A stretch of DNA of 64,000 nucleotides from Gelidibacter sediminis (GCF_004364975.1 NZ_SOBW01000008.1:1-64000); one strand, 5' to 3'; shown: positions 43,329 through 53,628, counted from the stretch's first letter. Made by a program: numbers and translations. The notes: generated by a model not told the origin, from the sequence alone.

Positions 43329-45353
43329 ATGAAAAATATATTTCTATACTTTTTCTTCATCACCTTATTTTATTCTACCGTAACAGCACAAGTATTGGAA
43401 CCTGTTAAATGGTCAACTTCTGTAGAGAAGATTTCAGATACTGAATATGATCTTATCGCTAAGGCAAAAATTGACAAAGGCTGGCACCTCTACTCTCAAA
43501 GTGTACCTGAAAACGGCCCAATTGCAACCGCCTTTACTTATGAAGTAGCTAAAAAGGCTGAGCTTATTGGCAAAACGAGCGAAGAAGAAGGTCGCACTGT
43601 TGATGATCCTATATTTAATATGCGCATCAAGTATTTTGATGATGTAGCTGAGTTTAGACAGCGTATTAAGGTGATCAACAATGAACTTTCTATAGTTAAA
43701 GGCGAAGTTGAATTTATGGTGTGTGATGATATGCGTTGCTTGCCACCATCATACGTCGATTTGAATTTTGATTTAAATACCTCTAAAAACCTTTCCAGTA
43801 AAGAGGATTCTGAAGCTTCAGAAAGTAATGGTATTATTGACTTTCAAAACCCTGTAAAAACTGATCTTGATAAAGATGTTATTGTTACGGATAAACAAGA
43901 AGAAGAATCAGATAATACCGGTTTATGGACTATTTTTATCCTAGGTATGGGTGCAGGGTTTATCGCGTTATTCACGCCATGTGTATTTCCTTTAATCCCG
44001 ATGACCGTAAGTTTCTTTACCAAACAAAGTAAAAACAAAGCTCAGGGTATTAAAAACGCCTTCATATATGGACTATGTATCATCGTAATTTATGTGATAT
44101 TAGGTACTGGTGTTGTTGCCATTTTTGGAGCGAGCGCTATTAATGAGTTCTCAACGAGTGTGACTTTTAACCTGCTTTTCTTTGTGATCCTCGTCATTTT
44201 TGCGGTGTCCTTTTTAGGTGCATTTGAAATTATGCTGCCACAATCATGGGCCAATAAAATTGATAGTAAAGCAGATAAGGGTGGGTATACTGGCATTTTC
44301 TTTATGGCACTCGCACTTGCTATTGTGTCCTTTTCATGTACAGGACCATTTGTAGGCAATATTATAGTCATTTCAGCTACTAAGGGCGGACTTGCACCAA
44401 TGATTGGGATGTTGGGCTTTTCGTTGGCATTAGCATTGCCATTCGGTTTGTTTGCAGCGTTCCCAGGCTGGCTAAATTCTCTTCCAAAATCAGGAGGTTG
44501 GTTAAACACTGTAAAAGTGGTATTAGGATTTTTGGAATTGGCATTTGCATTCAAGTTCCTTTCACAGGCAGATTTGGTATTGCAATTGCATTTCCTAGAA
44601 CGTGAAGTGTTTATCGCTATCTGGATTGCTATTTTTGGCGCATTGGCGTTTTATCTTTTCGGAAAGATCAAATTGCCACACGATTCGCCGTTAACACATA
44701 TTTCAGTAGGACGTTTGAGCCTCGGATTAATAGCTTTAAGTTTTACAATATATATGATTCCTGGGCTTTGGGGTGCGCCTCTTAACTTGATTAGCGCCTT
44801 CCCACCACCGTTAGATTACGCAGAGTCGCCTTATGGTGTTGGTAATTCTAAAACTGGAGGAGGTGCCGTTTTAGATGATGCTCAAGAGCTACCCGATGGC
44901 GCCCATCTATTAGCACCACACCAAATTTTGGCCTTCAATGATTATGACAGAGGTTTGGCTTATGCTAAAGAAGTAGGCAAACCAATCATGTTAGATTTCA
45001 CTGGCTGGGCCTGTGTGAACTGTAGAAAGATGGAGCAGAAGGTTTGGCCTGATGATCAGGTATTGAACATGTTAAAGAATGAAGTGGTATTGATCTCATT
45101 ATACGTGGACGACAAACGGAAACTTGAAGGAGATGAGGTAATCGAATCTAAATTACGACCAGGAAAGAAACTGAAGTATATTGGTCAAAAATGGAGTGAA
45201 TTCCAAACCATCCGCTATAAAACCAATACACAACCTTTTTATGTACTCATAGGTCATGATGAAGAAAATCTTAATGATCCTGTCGGGTATACACCAGATG
45301 TGGAGGAGTATTTTGGTTGGATGGAAGAAGGTGTTGAAGCATTTAAAAAGTAA
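43329..45353 (+). CDS. DsbD-type thiol:disulfide interchange protein
   Basis: A protein of 674 residues. Signal peptide (~1-20). N-terminal DsbD-alpha-like domain with C132 and C137 ([10 protein letters not shown]). Membrane domain of about eight helices (~200-490) with the two half-repeat cysteines in [11 protein letters not shown] and [12 protein letters not shown]-terminal thioredoxin domain with C562 and C565 ([11 protein letters not shown]). It carries reducing equivalents from cytoplasmic thioredoxin to the periplasm, for disulfide isomerases or cytochrome maturation. Transcribed alone. Confidence 0.94.
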   Translation: MKNIFLYFFFITLFYSTVTAQVLEPVKWSTSVEKISDTEYDLIAKAKIDKGWHLYSQSVPENGPIATAFTYEVAKKAELIGKTSEEEGRTVDDPIFNMRIKYFDDVAEFRQRIKVINNELSIVKGEVEFMVCDDMRCLPPSYVDLNFDLNTSKNLSSKEDSEASESNGIIDFQNPVKTDLDKDVIVTDKQEEESDNTGLWTIFILGMGAGFIALFTPCVFPLIPMTVSFFTKQSKNKAQGIKNAFIYGLCIIVIYVILGTGVVAIFGASAINEFSTSVTFNLLFFVILVIFAVSFLGAFEIMLPQSWANKIDSKADKGGYTGIFFMALALAIVSFSCTGPFVGNIIVISATKGGLAPMIGMLGFSLALALPFGLFAAFPGWLNSLPKSGGWLNTVKVVLGFLELAFAFKFLSQADLVLQLHFLEREVFIAIWIAIFGALAFYLFGKIKLPHDSPLTHISVGRLSLGLIALSFTIYMIPGLWGAPLNLISAFPPPLDYAESPYGVGNSKTGGGAVLDDAQELPDGAHLLAPHQILAFNDYDRGLAYAKEVGKPIMLDFTGWACVNCRKMEQKVWPDDQVLNMLKNEVVLISLYVDDKRKLEGDEVIESKLRPGKKLKYIGQKWSEFQTIRYKTNTQPFYVLIGHDEENLNDPVGYTPDVEEYFGWMEEGVEAFKK

Positions 45354-45382
45354 GCGCTACCATATTGATAAGTAATAAAATT

Positions 45383-45413
45383 AACCACTTCGCAAAAACG
45401 AGGTGGTTTTTTT
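45383..45413. terminator. Terminator between DsbD and FUSC genes
   Basis: Stem AACCACTTCG / CGAGGTGGTT, 6-nt loop, seven T. It lies between convergent genes. Confidence 0.75.
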
Positions 45414-45432
45414 ATGCCGTACTTGGAAATAC

Positions 45433-47673
45433 TTATATAACGTCGTGAAATTTGATAGTTGCTTTTTTTAGATTTTCAGAAAGCGTTTTCAACCATATTA
45501 ATTGATTCGAAATTAAATAGGCTTCTTGAAGATGGTGAAGCGATTCGGTATCTAATTCCGTCTCTCCTTTTAATATGTCTTCATCACGAGCTCTCGAAAG
45601 ACTGTGGTAGGATTCCATGAGTTTGTCCTGAGCTTTTTCGATATCTATTGAAGTCGTTTCGCAATCTACAGGCGTATCGTTCAAAATAGAACATGACGAT
45701 TGTAGGGTGTTGGCAATCCTTAAAATAAGAGCGTCAAACTCTTTTGATGCAGGGGTCGTTTTGTGGTTGATAATAAAACTTCCAATGGAGGCAATAGCAG
45801 AAACCATGGTCTGATTTAACGTAACCATACCATAAATAAGTTGAAACTCTTTTTGTTTTGATTTGGGGTCCTGCGTCATTCTCTGAAAAGCAGAATTCAA
45901 ATTGCTGATAGCTAAAAAGGCTTCCTTTCTCGCAATTTTATAGGCCAACTCATTCTCTCTTTTATCATGATATAAATTTTGTGTTGCAATGAGATATTTT
46001 TGGTTTTTTTTAAGGGCGTCTACAAGTACATTCTTCAAATTTAAAGCCTCCCAACTTGGCCATAACACATAGTTGGCAATAACCGCAATACTCGCTCCTA
46101 AAACTGTATCAATCACTCTGTATTGAATCACTTGAAAGGCATCCGGATTAATAAGCGAATACACAAACACAATATTAATGGTTACAAAAGCTGCGGACGA
46201 TTTATAATTCTGCTGTACTAAGGAGAAAGCTAAAGTGAGTGAAATAATGGCCAACACCGCATAAACGATAACGTTTTGCGTGAGTAAAACGATGCCAATC
46301 GCGAAAGCAGCGCCAATGAGTGTTCCTACAATACGATCTTTAGAACGCTCTTTGGTCAAGCCATAATTAGGGCGCATAATAACTATGATGGTAAGCAATA
46401 TCCAATATGTATTTCGGATATCTAATAGCGTACCTAAAACAAAAGCAAAAACCATTGCTACGGTAAACCTAAGGGCATGTCTAAATAAGGTAGAATTTAA
46501 GCTGAAATTTTGAATGATGACATTCAATCGGTATTCTTGCAGCGTTAAGAACTTACTGGTGTCTTGACGTTTCAAGGAGACTTTTGATGAATCCTTAACG
46601 TTCGCCATTACACGACGTATCGCTCTAATTTCTTGAGCAATGTGTTCTTGATAATCGTATAAATTACGCAATACAAGTGCGCCTTCACGTGCTTTTGGCA
46701 GCTGTACATCTTCAATATATTGCGCAATATTCTTTTTTACCTGTGATAAACTATCCAATAAAATATCGGAGTCAGATACTTTGTCATTTTTAATCAACAA
46801 GTCAGATAAGGTCTTCAATTGATTGCCCATCGCTTTATTAAGGTTTTTGGAAGCTTTCAGATATTTCCGATCCTTAAAAAGGCGGTCCATATCATTATAA
46901 TCTAAATGCTTCGCCTCAACAAGCTCAAAAATATTGACTGATGAAATAAAGATCAGCATATGCTTTTCATCATAATGGGAACGCCCGGAACGTTTTCGTT
47001 CTAAAAGCAGTAATTCCCTAAGCGTTTCGTGCTTTTCATTGATTTGACTTTGTAGGACGAAGGCTTCTTGCATCAATTCTTGACGCTTGGTTTTCTTAGT
47101 CAGTAATCGTGCACGTAATTGGAGATATTCACCAATCAGGGTCAGTGTTTCTGATAAAAATTGGACTTCATCTTTTGTAGGGGCTAATTTCCTGAAAAGA
47201 AAAGACACCATTAAATACCAAAGTCCGCCACAACCCATCAATAATACATGAGGAAGTATTTCCTCCGCTGTTTCTTTTTCAACTGCAAACGCCAGTACCA
47301 TCGCTAACAAACCAGAAAACGACACCAACGATGCTCTAAATCCGTAAACGGACAGCAACGACACGAAGAATGAAATAGCCGCCATGACGATGACTAAAAG
47401 TGGGAGGTAGGGCTTGCAAAAAAGAATGATGGTAAAAATAAGCATCGTCAAAGCCGTACTGATTAATATGGCATTGACTTTTCTTTTTAAACTGCCCGGA
47501 ATATCTCCAGGGGCATTTAAAAAAGCACCCATAACAATGGGAAGTGCAAATTCAAAATCCCCAATAAAATAAAACAGAATCAATGGTGTAACCACAGCAA
47601 ATGTCAAGCGGACTCCTCTGTAAAAGTGAGAGCTTTTTAAAAATATTTCGATGGTTTTAAGATGTGCTTTCAA
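45433..47673 (-). CDS. FUSC/YccS family membrane protein
   Basis: A protein of 746 residues with two membrane blocks: ~20-170 (FAVVTPLILFYFIGDF, then helices around VIVMAAISFFVSLLSVYGF) and ~400-530 (RFTVAMVFAFVLGTLLDIRNTYWILLTIIVIMRPNYG). The second block ends in the family hallmark YWILLTIIVIMRPNYGLTKERSKDRIVGT. Soluble helical domains follow each block. FUSC/YccS/AaeB relatives are linked to export of aromatic acids or other small molecules. No partner gene is seen beside it. Confidence 0.88.
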   Translation of the reverse strand: MKAHLKTIEIFLKSSHFYRGVRLTFAVVTPLILFYFIGDFEFALPIVMGAFLNAPGDIPGSLKRKVNAILISTALTMLIFTIILFCKPYLPLLVIVMAAISFFVSLLSVYGFRASLVSFSGLLAMVLAFAVEKETAEEILPHVLLMGCGGLWYLMVSFLFRKLAPTKDEVQFLSETLTLIGEYLQLRARLLTKKTKRQELMQEAFVLQSQINEKHETLRELLLLERKRSGRSHYDEKHMLIFISSVNIFELVEAKHLDYNDMDRLFKDRKYLKASKNLNKAMGNQLKTLSDLLIKNDKVSDSDILLDSLSQVKKNIAQYIEDVQLPKAREGALVLRNLYDYQEHIAQEIRAIRRVMANVKDSSKVSLKRQDTSKFLTLQEYRLNVIIQNFSLNSTLFRHALRFTVAMVFAFVLGTLLDIRNTYWILLTIIVIMRPNYGLTKERSKDRIVGTLIGAAFAIGIVLLTQNVIVYAVLAIISLTLAFSLVQQNYKSSAAFVTINIVFVYSLINPDAFQVIQYRVIDTVLGASIAVIANYVLWPSWEALNLKNVLVDALKKNQKYLIATQNLYHDKRENELAYKIARKEAFLAISNLNSAFQRMTQDPKSKQKEFQLIYGMVTLNQTMVSAIASIGSFIINHKTTPASKEFDALILRIANTLQSSCSILNDTPVDCETTSIDIEKAQDKLMESYHSLSRARDEDILKGETELDTESLHHLQEAYLISNQLIWLKTLSENLKKATIKFHDVI

Positions 47674-47770
47674 TGTGATTTTTTAGTGTTACAAAGGTAT
47701 GTTAATTGATACGCTCTATCATAAGGTAAGATTATTTTAATGTTATGGCATATGAATTTTTGTGAATTGA

Positions 47771-47799
47771 AAAACCACTTCTAGTTAGGAAGTGGTTTT
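47771..47799 (-). terminator. Terminator of the secreted unknown gene
   Basis: Stem AAAACCACTTC / GAAGTGGTTTT with a 7-nt loop, 45 nt after the stop codon. Confidence 0.7.
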
Positions 47800-47843
47800 G
47801 TTTGATTAGTAGTGTTAATGTTAAAGGTCAATTTTATACTAAA

Positions 47844-48410
47844 TTAATCTTCACTTCCCCAAGGTGCACTTGACGTTTCCACTTCCTTTGTAAGGTCAAA
47901 TTTCACCGAAAATAATCGGTCAGTGCCAATGCGACGTAAATTATAGGTAAATGATGTTGCATCCAGGGTAATCCACCACACATTATTTGCGGCATGCGCC
48001 AATAAATCAGCGGTAAATTGATCAGCAGGGAAAAACTGTATATCGGCTCTTCCTGTGTTTGGACTTAGTCCGCCGTATTGCGTGACTTCATCATCAGAAC
48101 CATCCGGTTTTCTATGGTCGTGTTTTAATAGGATTAAATGATCTGCTCCCTTAGTCAGTACCCATGTTCGAGATTTGTCTTCACCTACAAAAAATGGAAT
48201 TCTAATCTCACTATCTTCACAAGACCGCACATGCATTACTAACTTTTCGTCAGTAAAGCCATCGCCTTCTTTTCCTCCAGCAATGATTTCGCCTTCATAA
48301 GCTTTTCCACAATGATTTTTAAGGGTATCCCAAAATTGAACGGATCCAGGGGCCTCCTGCGCCAACAAATGTAGCGGCAAGACCAATAAAATAAGTAAGA
48401 GTTTTTTCAT
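47844..48410 (-). CDS. Secreted protein of unknown function
   Basis: A protein of 188 residues with a clear signal peptide (MKKLLLILLVLPLHLLAQ). I recognise no named domain. The mature part has two cysteines (HCGKAYEGEI and VRSCEDSEIRI), possibly a disulfide, and a repeated-strand character (KSRTWVLTKGADHLILLKHDH). It resembles proteins annotated only as hypothetical or secreted in Bacteroidetes. The ATG at 48410 is chosen for the signal peptide; the frame extends 15 codons further up. It lies directly downstream of the broken transposase gene. Confidence 0.7.
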   Translation of the reverse strand: MKKLLLILLVLPLHLLAQEAPGSVQFWDTLKNHCGKAYEGEIIAGGKEGDGFTDEKLVMHVRSCEDSEIRIPFFVGEDKSRTWVLTKGADHLILLKHDHRKPDGSDDEVTQYGGLSPNTGRADIQFFPADQFTADLLAHAANNVWWITLDATSFTYNLRRIGTDRLFSVKFDLTKEVETSSAPWGSED

Positions 48411-48648
48411 TGTTCCAAGATATGTAATTAATTGTAAAATGTGTCTTTTTTCCAATTCATTGGATTATTTAATATCTAATCCGAAATTCTTTGATATGAA
48501 TTGGTGTCTCTAATGATATGGTCATGGAATAATGGTTGCGAAATAAAATCGATAGAATTTGTGGTGGCATAGGTTTTTACAGATGATTTATAGCCACGAA
48601 TAATGGAGGTCAAATTTTTAGATTTTGGTCCGAATTTGTTTTGTTGTT

Positions 48649-48676
48649 GTAGCGACGCAAAATTTTGCGTCGCTAC
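48649..48676. repeat. REP-like perfect palindrome inside the RAYT gene
   Basis: Perfect 28-bp palindrome: left half GTAGCGACGCAAAA, right half TTTTGCGTCGCTAC. It is read in frame as VATQNFASLQ, in a non-conserved loop of the transposase. Confidence 0.8.
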
Positions 48677-48845
48677 CGCGCCCAACCCCGCACCCGTTTC
48701 CCTGCCCATCGTTTTATCAATAATTATAATTCCGTGTACATGATTTGGCATAATTACGTGATTGCCCAATTTTACAAATGGAAAATGTTCAGGGATTGAC
48801 AACCAAAGTTGATCTGCAATCTTACCGATGTCGGATAATTTCATC

Positions 48846-48878
48846 TGTGGAGACGCAATATTTTGTGTCTTTACCACA
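48846..48878. repeat. Second, imperfect REP-like palindrome inside the RAYT gene
   Basis: Ends TGTGG / CCACA with inner AGACGCAA versus AGACACAA (reverse strand) and a small offset. It has the same character as the perfect palindrome 170 bp away (core GACGCAAwATTTTG), and is encoded in frame as VVKTQNIASPQ. Confidence 0.55.
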
Positions 48879-49083
48879 TCGCCAAAATATTGGATTCTAT
48901 TTTTGGTGCAAATCGTTATAAAATATGCGCCATTGCTTCCATAATCCCAATGCTTCAATCGGGTAGATTCTATTCTATATTTATTTCTAAATTTCTCAGA
49001 CATTAGATTATAAACTGAACTACATTAATTATTTAAAAACTCACAACACGAGTGAAATTTAATCTGCAGAGCGGGCAAGTGGT

Positions 49084-52000
49084 TTATTCCACCGTCACCA
49101 CCAAATCATCTTGCATGACCATCGTTCCTTCCTTAAGCGCTACAGATTTTACTTTTCCAGCTTTAAATGCTGTGACAGTCGTTTCCATTTTCATAGCTTC
49201 AATGATGAACAAAGGATCATTTTCCTTCACAACTTGTCCGCGTTTTACCAACACTTTATATAAGGAGCCTTGTAACGGTGCGCCTATATGATTGGAATTT
49301 GACGGATCTATTTTCTCGTGAGTTTCCTTTTTGATGTTGAGTGATTTATCCAGTACTTCCACAAATCTATTTTCACCATTGACGCTAAAAAATACAATTC
49401 TGACGCCATTTTCATTAGGAATTCCTACGGATAATAACCTCACTATAATTGTTTTCCCTGGTTCTAATTCAATCAGCGTTTCTTCACGTTGCTTCATGCC
49501 GTAGAAGAAATTCTTGGTAGGCACTAAACTTAGGTTTCCGTAAAGTTTGTAGTTTTCGTGAGCTTGTTCAAATACCTTTGGATATAAAGTGTAGGACAAG
49601 AAATCTTCAATTTCGATAGCTCGCGTAAACCCTTTTTGGAATTTCTTTTTGAACGCTTCATACTCCACGTCAAAATCGATAGGTTTCATATGCGCATTAG
49701 GTCTATCCGTATACGCTTTGTGATTTTTCAGAATAATCTTCTGTAATTTTTTTGGGAATCCGCCTACCGGTTGACCTAAATCGCCTTTAAAGAAATTGAT
49801 AACGGATTCTGGAAACGAAATTTCTTCGCCACGTTCCATGACATCTTTTGGCGTCAGGTTATTAGTCACCATAAAAATTGCCATATCTCCAACCACTTTA
49901 GAGCTTGGTGTTACTTTTATCAAGTTGCCAAACATGGTGTTTACCTGAGCGTACATTTTTTTGACTTCATCAAACCGATCGCCAATTCCTAAAGCAATGG
50001 CTTGTGGGCGTAAATTGGAGTATTGTCCACCAGGAATTTCATGTTGAAAAACTTCAGCGGTTCCTGCTTTCAGTCCAGATTCAAATGGATAGTACAACTC
50101 GCGGGTATCTTCCCAGTAATTTGAAAATTGGTTTAAGGTATCAATATCAAATTCATGCGCTCGTGGTTGGCCTTTCATCATCTCCACAACAGAATTGAAG
50201 TTAGGTTGTGAAGTTAAACCTGATAAACCACCTAATGCGACATCAACAACATCAACACCAGCTTCAATAGCCTTTAAATACGTGGCAGTTTGTAAGGATG
50301 AGGTGTCATGTGTATGCAAATGAATAGGGAGTTTGACGGTGTCCTTTAAAGCGCCAACCAACTCTGTGGCAGCGTATGGTTTTAATAATCCCGCCATATC
50401 CTTAATGGCAATCATGTGCGCACCTGCATTTTCAAGATCTTTAGCTAATTGCGTGTAATATTTTAAGTTGTACTTAGTTTCATTGATATCTAAAATGTTT
50501 CCTGAGTAACTGATAGCAGCTTGTGCAATCCCTCCAGTTTTGTCTCTCACATAATTGATACTCGGTTCCATAGCTTTTACCCAGTTAAGAGAATCAAAAA
50601 TCCTAAAGATATCCACGCCGTTTTCCCACGATTTTTCAACAAATTTTTCAATCAAGTTATCAGGATACGCTTTATAGCCAACGCCATTACTCCCTCTCAA
50701 AAGCATTTGAAATAAGATATTAGGAATTGCTTTTCGCAATTCGCGTAAACGTGTCCAAGGACTTTCATGTAAAAAGCGCAGGCACACATCAAAAGTGGCA
50801 CCTCCCCATACCTCCATACTAAAGGTGTTTGGATGGTTTTTTGCATAACTCTCCGCAACTTTCATCATGTCAAACGTTCGCATACGTGTAGCGAGTAATG
50901 ATTGGTGTGCATCACGCATTGTGGTGTCCGTATAATGGATTTTGTGGTCGTTTTTAAGCCATTGACAGAACTTATCTGGACCCATTTCCATTAACATATC
51001 TTTGGTTCCCTTAGGATAGGATGTTTTTATATTGAACTTTGGAACTTTAGGGTTTCTAAAAATCTTGTTGTCATCTTTATACTTAACGTCAGAATTTCCG
51101 TTGACAATTACTTCGGCTAAAAACTGAGTAACTTTAGTTGTTCTATCTTGTGGCAATTTTATTTTAAACAAGGAAGGTGTGTTTTGAATAAAATTAACCG
51201 TCACTTTTCCTTCTTTAAAAGTGTCATGAAGGATGACATTCTGCAAAAAGTGTATATTGGTTTTTACGCCACGCACTCTAAATTCTTTTAATGCACGCAC
51301 CATCTTGCGTACTGCACCATCGAGCGTCCGTCCGTGGGCTGACACTTTTACAAGCATTGAATCGAAAAACGGGCTCACACTGTAGCCTTGATAAATACTT
51401 CCGGCATCCAAACGAATGCCCATTCCTGACGCACTTCGGTAGGTGGTAATTGTACCGTAATCTGGGGTGAAATTATTGCTTGGATCTTCTGTGGTCAAGC
51501 GGCACTGAAGTGCAAAACCATATGTTTTAAGAGACTCTTGCTCGTAAATCTTAATTTGTTGATCAGATAATTTATATCCGCCAGCTACGAAAATTTGAGT
51601 TTTTACCAAATCAATGCCCGTAACCATTTCAGTCACTGTGTGTTCTACTTGAATTCTTGGATTAACTTCGATAAAAAAGACGTTATCATCTTTATCGACC
51701 AAAAATTCCACCGTTCCAATATTGTTATAATTGACTTCCGTGGCAATATCTACCGCATATTTATAAAGTTCTTGCTTTACTTTATCTGATACATTATGGG
51801 AAGGCGCAATCTCTACTACCTTCTGATGTCGGCGCTGTACAGAGCAATCCCGTTCAAATAAATGGCGAATATTACCGTGGTTGTCAGCAACTATTTGAAC
51901 TTCAATATGCTTAGGGTCTTCCACATATCTTTCAAGAAACATGGTATCATCGCCAAAAGAATTCAGCGCTTCGTTTTTGGCTGAGTCGAAATTCTGTTCT

Positions 52001-52536
52001 AGATCTTCATCCTTTCTGATAATTCGCATCCCGCGTCCGCCACCACCTGAAGCGGCTTTCAGCATTAATGGATAACCAATACGTTTGGCTTCTGATAAGG
52101 CAATTTTTAGCGTAGTGAGATCCTTTTTATTGCTTTCTATAATTGGGACATTGCATTTCGTGGCAATTTTCTTCGCCGTAATTTTGTCGCCCAAAGCATC
52201 CATCACTTCAGGGTTCGGACCGATGAAAATAATTCCATTTGCAGCACATTTTCGTGCAAATTCTGAATTTTCAGATAAGAAACCATAGCCCGGGTGGATG
52301 GCATCTACATTTTTGGACTTTGCCAATGCGATGATTTCGTCCATGTCCAAATATGGTTTTAAAGGTTGATTGTCTTCACCAATTTGATAGGATTCATCCG
52401 CTTTATTTCGATGTTGCGAATACCGATCTTCATAGGTGTAGAGCGCAACCGTAGCCAAATTCAACTCAGTACATGCGCGCATGACGCGAATTGCGATTTC
52501 TCCTCTATTGGCAATAAGTACCTTTTTTATTTTCAT
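49084..52536 (-). CDS. pyc: Pyruvate carboxylase
   Basis: A protein of 1150 residues, full length. Biotin carboxylase ATP-grasp part (~1-455, start KKVLIANRGEIAIRVMRA, glycine loop GGGGRGMR), carboxyltransferase TIM barrel (~530-810, TMRDAHQSLLATRMRT and the metal histidines in HLHTHDTS), PYC/conserved domain, and a C-terminal biotin carrier domain with biotinyl lysine K1116 in EAMKMET. It makes oxaloacetate from pyruvate, bicarbonate and ATP for anaplerosis. Transcribed alone with a ~290-bp upstream region containing a short inverted repeat. Confidence 0.97.
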   Translation of the reverse strand: MKIKKVLIANRGEIAIRVMRACTELNLATVALYTYEDRYSQHRNKADESYQIGEDNQPLKPYLDMDEIIALAKSKNVDAIHPGYGFLSENSEFARKCAANGIIFIGPNPEVMDALGDKITAKKIATKCNVPIIESNKKDLTTLKIALSEAKRIGYPLMLKAASGGGGRGMRIIRKDEDLEQNFDSAKNEALNSFGDDTMFLERYVEDPKHIEVQIVADNHGNIRHLFERDCSVQRRHQKVVEIAPSHNVSDKVKQELYKYAVDIATEVNYNNIGTVEFLVDKDDNVFFIEVNPRIQVEHTVTEMVTGIDLVKTQIFVAGGYKLSDQQIKIYEQESLKTYGFALQCRLTTEDPSNNFTPDYGTITTYRSASGMGIRLDAGSIYQGYSVSPFFDSMLVKVSAHGRTLDGAVRKMVRALKEFRVRGVKTNIHFLQNVILHDTFKEGKVTVNFIQNTPSLFKIKLPQDRTTKVTQFLAEVIVNGNSDVKYKDDNKIFRNPKVPKFNIKTSYPKGTKDMLMEMGPDKFCQWLKNDHKIHYTDTTMRDAHQSLLATRMRTFDMMKVAESYAKNHPNTFSMEVWGGATFDVCLRFLHESPWTRLRELRKAIPNILFQMLLRGSNGVGYKAYPDNLIEKFVEKSWENGVDIFRIFDSLNWVKAMEPSINYVRDKTGGIAQAAISYSGNILDINETKYNLKYYTQLAKDLENAGAHMIAIKDMAGLLKPYAATELVGALKDTVKLPIHLHTHDTSSLQTATYLKAIEAGVDVVDVALGGLSGLTSQPNFNSVVEMMKGQPRAHEFDIDTLNQFSNYWEDTRELYYPFESGLKAGTAEVFQHEIPGGQYSNLRPQAIALGIGDRFDEVKKMYAQVNTMFGNLIKVTPSSKVVGDMAIFMVTNNLTPKDVMERGEEISFPESVINFFKGDLGQPVGGFPKKLQKIILKNHKAYTDRPNAHMKPIDFDVEYEAFKKKFQKGFTRAIEIEDFLSYTLYPKVFEQAHENYKLYGNLSLVPTKNFFYGMKQREETLIELEPGKTIIVRLLSVGIPNENGVRIVFFSVNGENRFVEVLDKSLNIKKETHEKIDPSNSNHIGAPLQGSLYKVLVKRGQVVKENDPLFIIEAMKMETTVTAFKAGKVKSVALKEGTMVMQDDLVVTVE

Positions 52537-52609
52537 ATGTTTCAGTGTTATGTTGTGTTGTTTTCTAGATGATTAGGGGCTTGCCTGAGTGGGTTTGGTC
52601 AGCGATATT

Positions 52610-52634
52610 TTTCAAAAAAGGGAATTTTTTGAAA
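52610..52634. repeat. Short inverted repeat upstream of pyc
   Basis: TTTCAAAAAA (52610-52619) and TTTTTTGAAA (52625-52634), 5-nt spacer. It lies 74 bp before the pyc start; it could be a regulatory dyad or an AT-rich coincidence. Confidence 0.35.
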
Positions 52635-52825
52635 GGGGATATGACAATTAAAAGTGCGCTTTTTGTCCACAGACGTTTCGGGTTCGCTCGAAGATAAATT
52701 TTAAATCCTTCAAAAACAAAAATGTGGTGCCGAAATATAAGGCCGTTAATTGAAGAGTAAGGGAGATGTTATAGGTGTGTTTTAGGTTGTGAAGTACTTT
52801 AAAGTAAAGACCCACGGTAAAACCT

Positions 52826-53449
52826 TCAACACTCTATTTTTGAAAAAGTATAACAGAGTTCCGTAGCAATCTGTAAACTACGCTCCATATATTTTTGTGC
52901 TTGTTGTGGCGTGTTGTCAAATGTTTTTGGATCTTCAAAAGGAATTGGGAATCGTCCTTCAGCACCTGCAACAATAGGACAGTCGCCGTCTGCTTGTGAA
53001 CAGGTCATGATGGCCGCAAAATGAGATGTCGGATTAAAAGCAGCATCCATTTTTTTTGAAAATCCAATTATTGGAAGTTCATTTTCAGCGAATTTGATAC
53101 TATAAATAGGATTGTCACTTTGGGAAAGCATCTCGATTTCAAATCCTGATTTTTCCAAAGTTTCTACAATTATTGGAAACACCGCGGTGCTTTCTGTTCC
53201 ACCAGAATAGCACGATACATTTTTAATATTGAAGTGGTGGGCTAAAGTCTGCGCCCAAACTTGAGACAAATGGCTTCGTCGTGAATTGTGGGTGCAAATA
53301 AAATTTAAGCGAATGTTTTGATGTGCTGACACTTTAGATTGTATAAAATCAATAAACGGTTGTAAAACAGTTTTACGCGCATCAGGAATGCTAGTTGGGT
53401 CTAAAGTGTTGATGACCTTTTCAATTGGTGTAAATAATTGTGCTTTCAT
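52826..53449 (-). CDS. Low-molecular-weight phosphatase / ArsC-like protein
   Basis: A protein of 207 residues. The LMW-PTP fold P-loop is CTHNSRRS (C-x5-R-S) at ~residue 50, preceded by an ~40-residue N-terminal extension. The order of later blocks (YSGGTESTAVFP, GFSKKMDAAFNP, MTCSQADGDCPIV) resembles thioredoxin- or mycothiol-type arsenate reductases, with cysteines at TC and DC that could act as relay thiols. It either reduces arsenate or dephosphorylates tyrosine. No ars genes stand beside it, so the arsenic role is uncertain. Confidence 0.78.
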   Translation of the reverse strand: MKAQLFTPIEKVINTLDPTSIPDARKTVLQPFIDFIQSKVSAHQNIRLNFICTHNSRRSHLSQVWAQTLAHHFNIKNVSCYSGGTESTAVFPIIVETLEKSGFEIEMLSQSDNPIYSIKFAENELPIIGFSKKMDAAFNPTSHFAAIMTCSQADGDCPIVAGAEGRFPIPFEDPKTFDNTPQQAQKYMERSLQIATELCYTFSKIEC

Positions 53450-53530
53450 AGTATTCTATTCATTGCAATATTACGATTGATGATTCAACTCTCAAAATAT
53501 TTAAAGTTAGAATTTAATGGTAATCATAAA

Positions 53531-53560
53531 AAAACCACCTCGTTTTCACGAAGTGGTTTT
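53531..53560 (-). terminator. Terminator of htpG
   Basis: Stem AAAACCACCTCG / CGAAGTGGTTTT with a 6-nt loop; on the minus strand it ends in a T run. It lies ~70 nt after the htpG stop. Confidence 0.7.
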
Positions 53561-53628
53561 TACAATTTGCTAATGAGGTTGCTTCGTCTCCTAAAAAGGC
53601 TTCAGACAATGACTCACTTTATGGAGAT

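Larger units (their letters stand above)
48428..49003 (-). pseudogene. REP-associated tyrosine transposase (Y1/IS200-like), truncated by TAG
   Basis: Y1-type HUH transposase of the RAYT family: start YFITICTKNR, metal-binding HxH in MPNHVHGIIII, and a helix RGYKSSVKTYA with the candidate catalytic tyrosine. The frame stops at TAG 48476-48478, after FHDHIIRDTNSYQRISD. Reading on, the same frame gives ILNNPMNWKKDTFYN and then TAA at 48428-48430, which is the usual family ending (Y-I-x-NNP-x-NW-x-x-D). So one codon, probably a Tyr codon, became a stop: 175 residues instead of ~191. Function may be lost or only weakened. Two REP-like palindromes lie inside the frame. Confidence 0.8.

Noticed and set aside
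48428-49003. Active IS200/IS605 insertion sequence
   Set aside because: No TnpB, no IS ends recognised; the protein is of the single-copy RAYT type and is truncated.
52826-53449. Arsenic resistance operon
   Set aside because: Only one ArsC-like gene; no ArsR, ArsB/Acr3 or ArsM near it.
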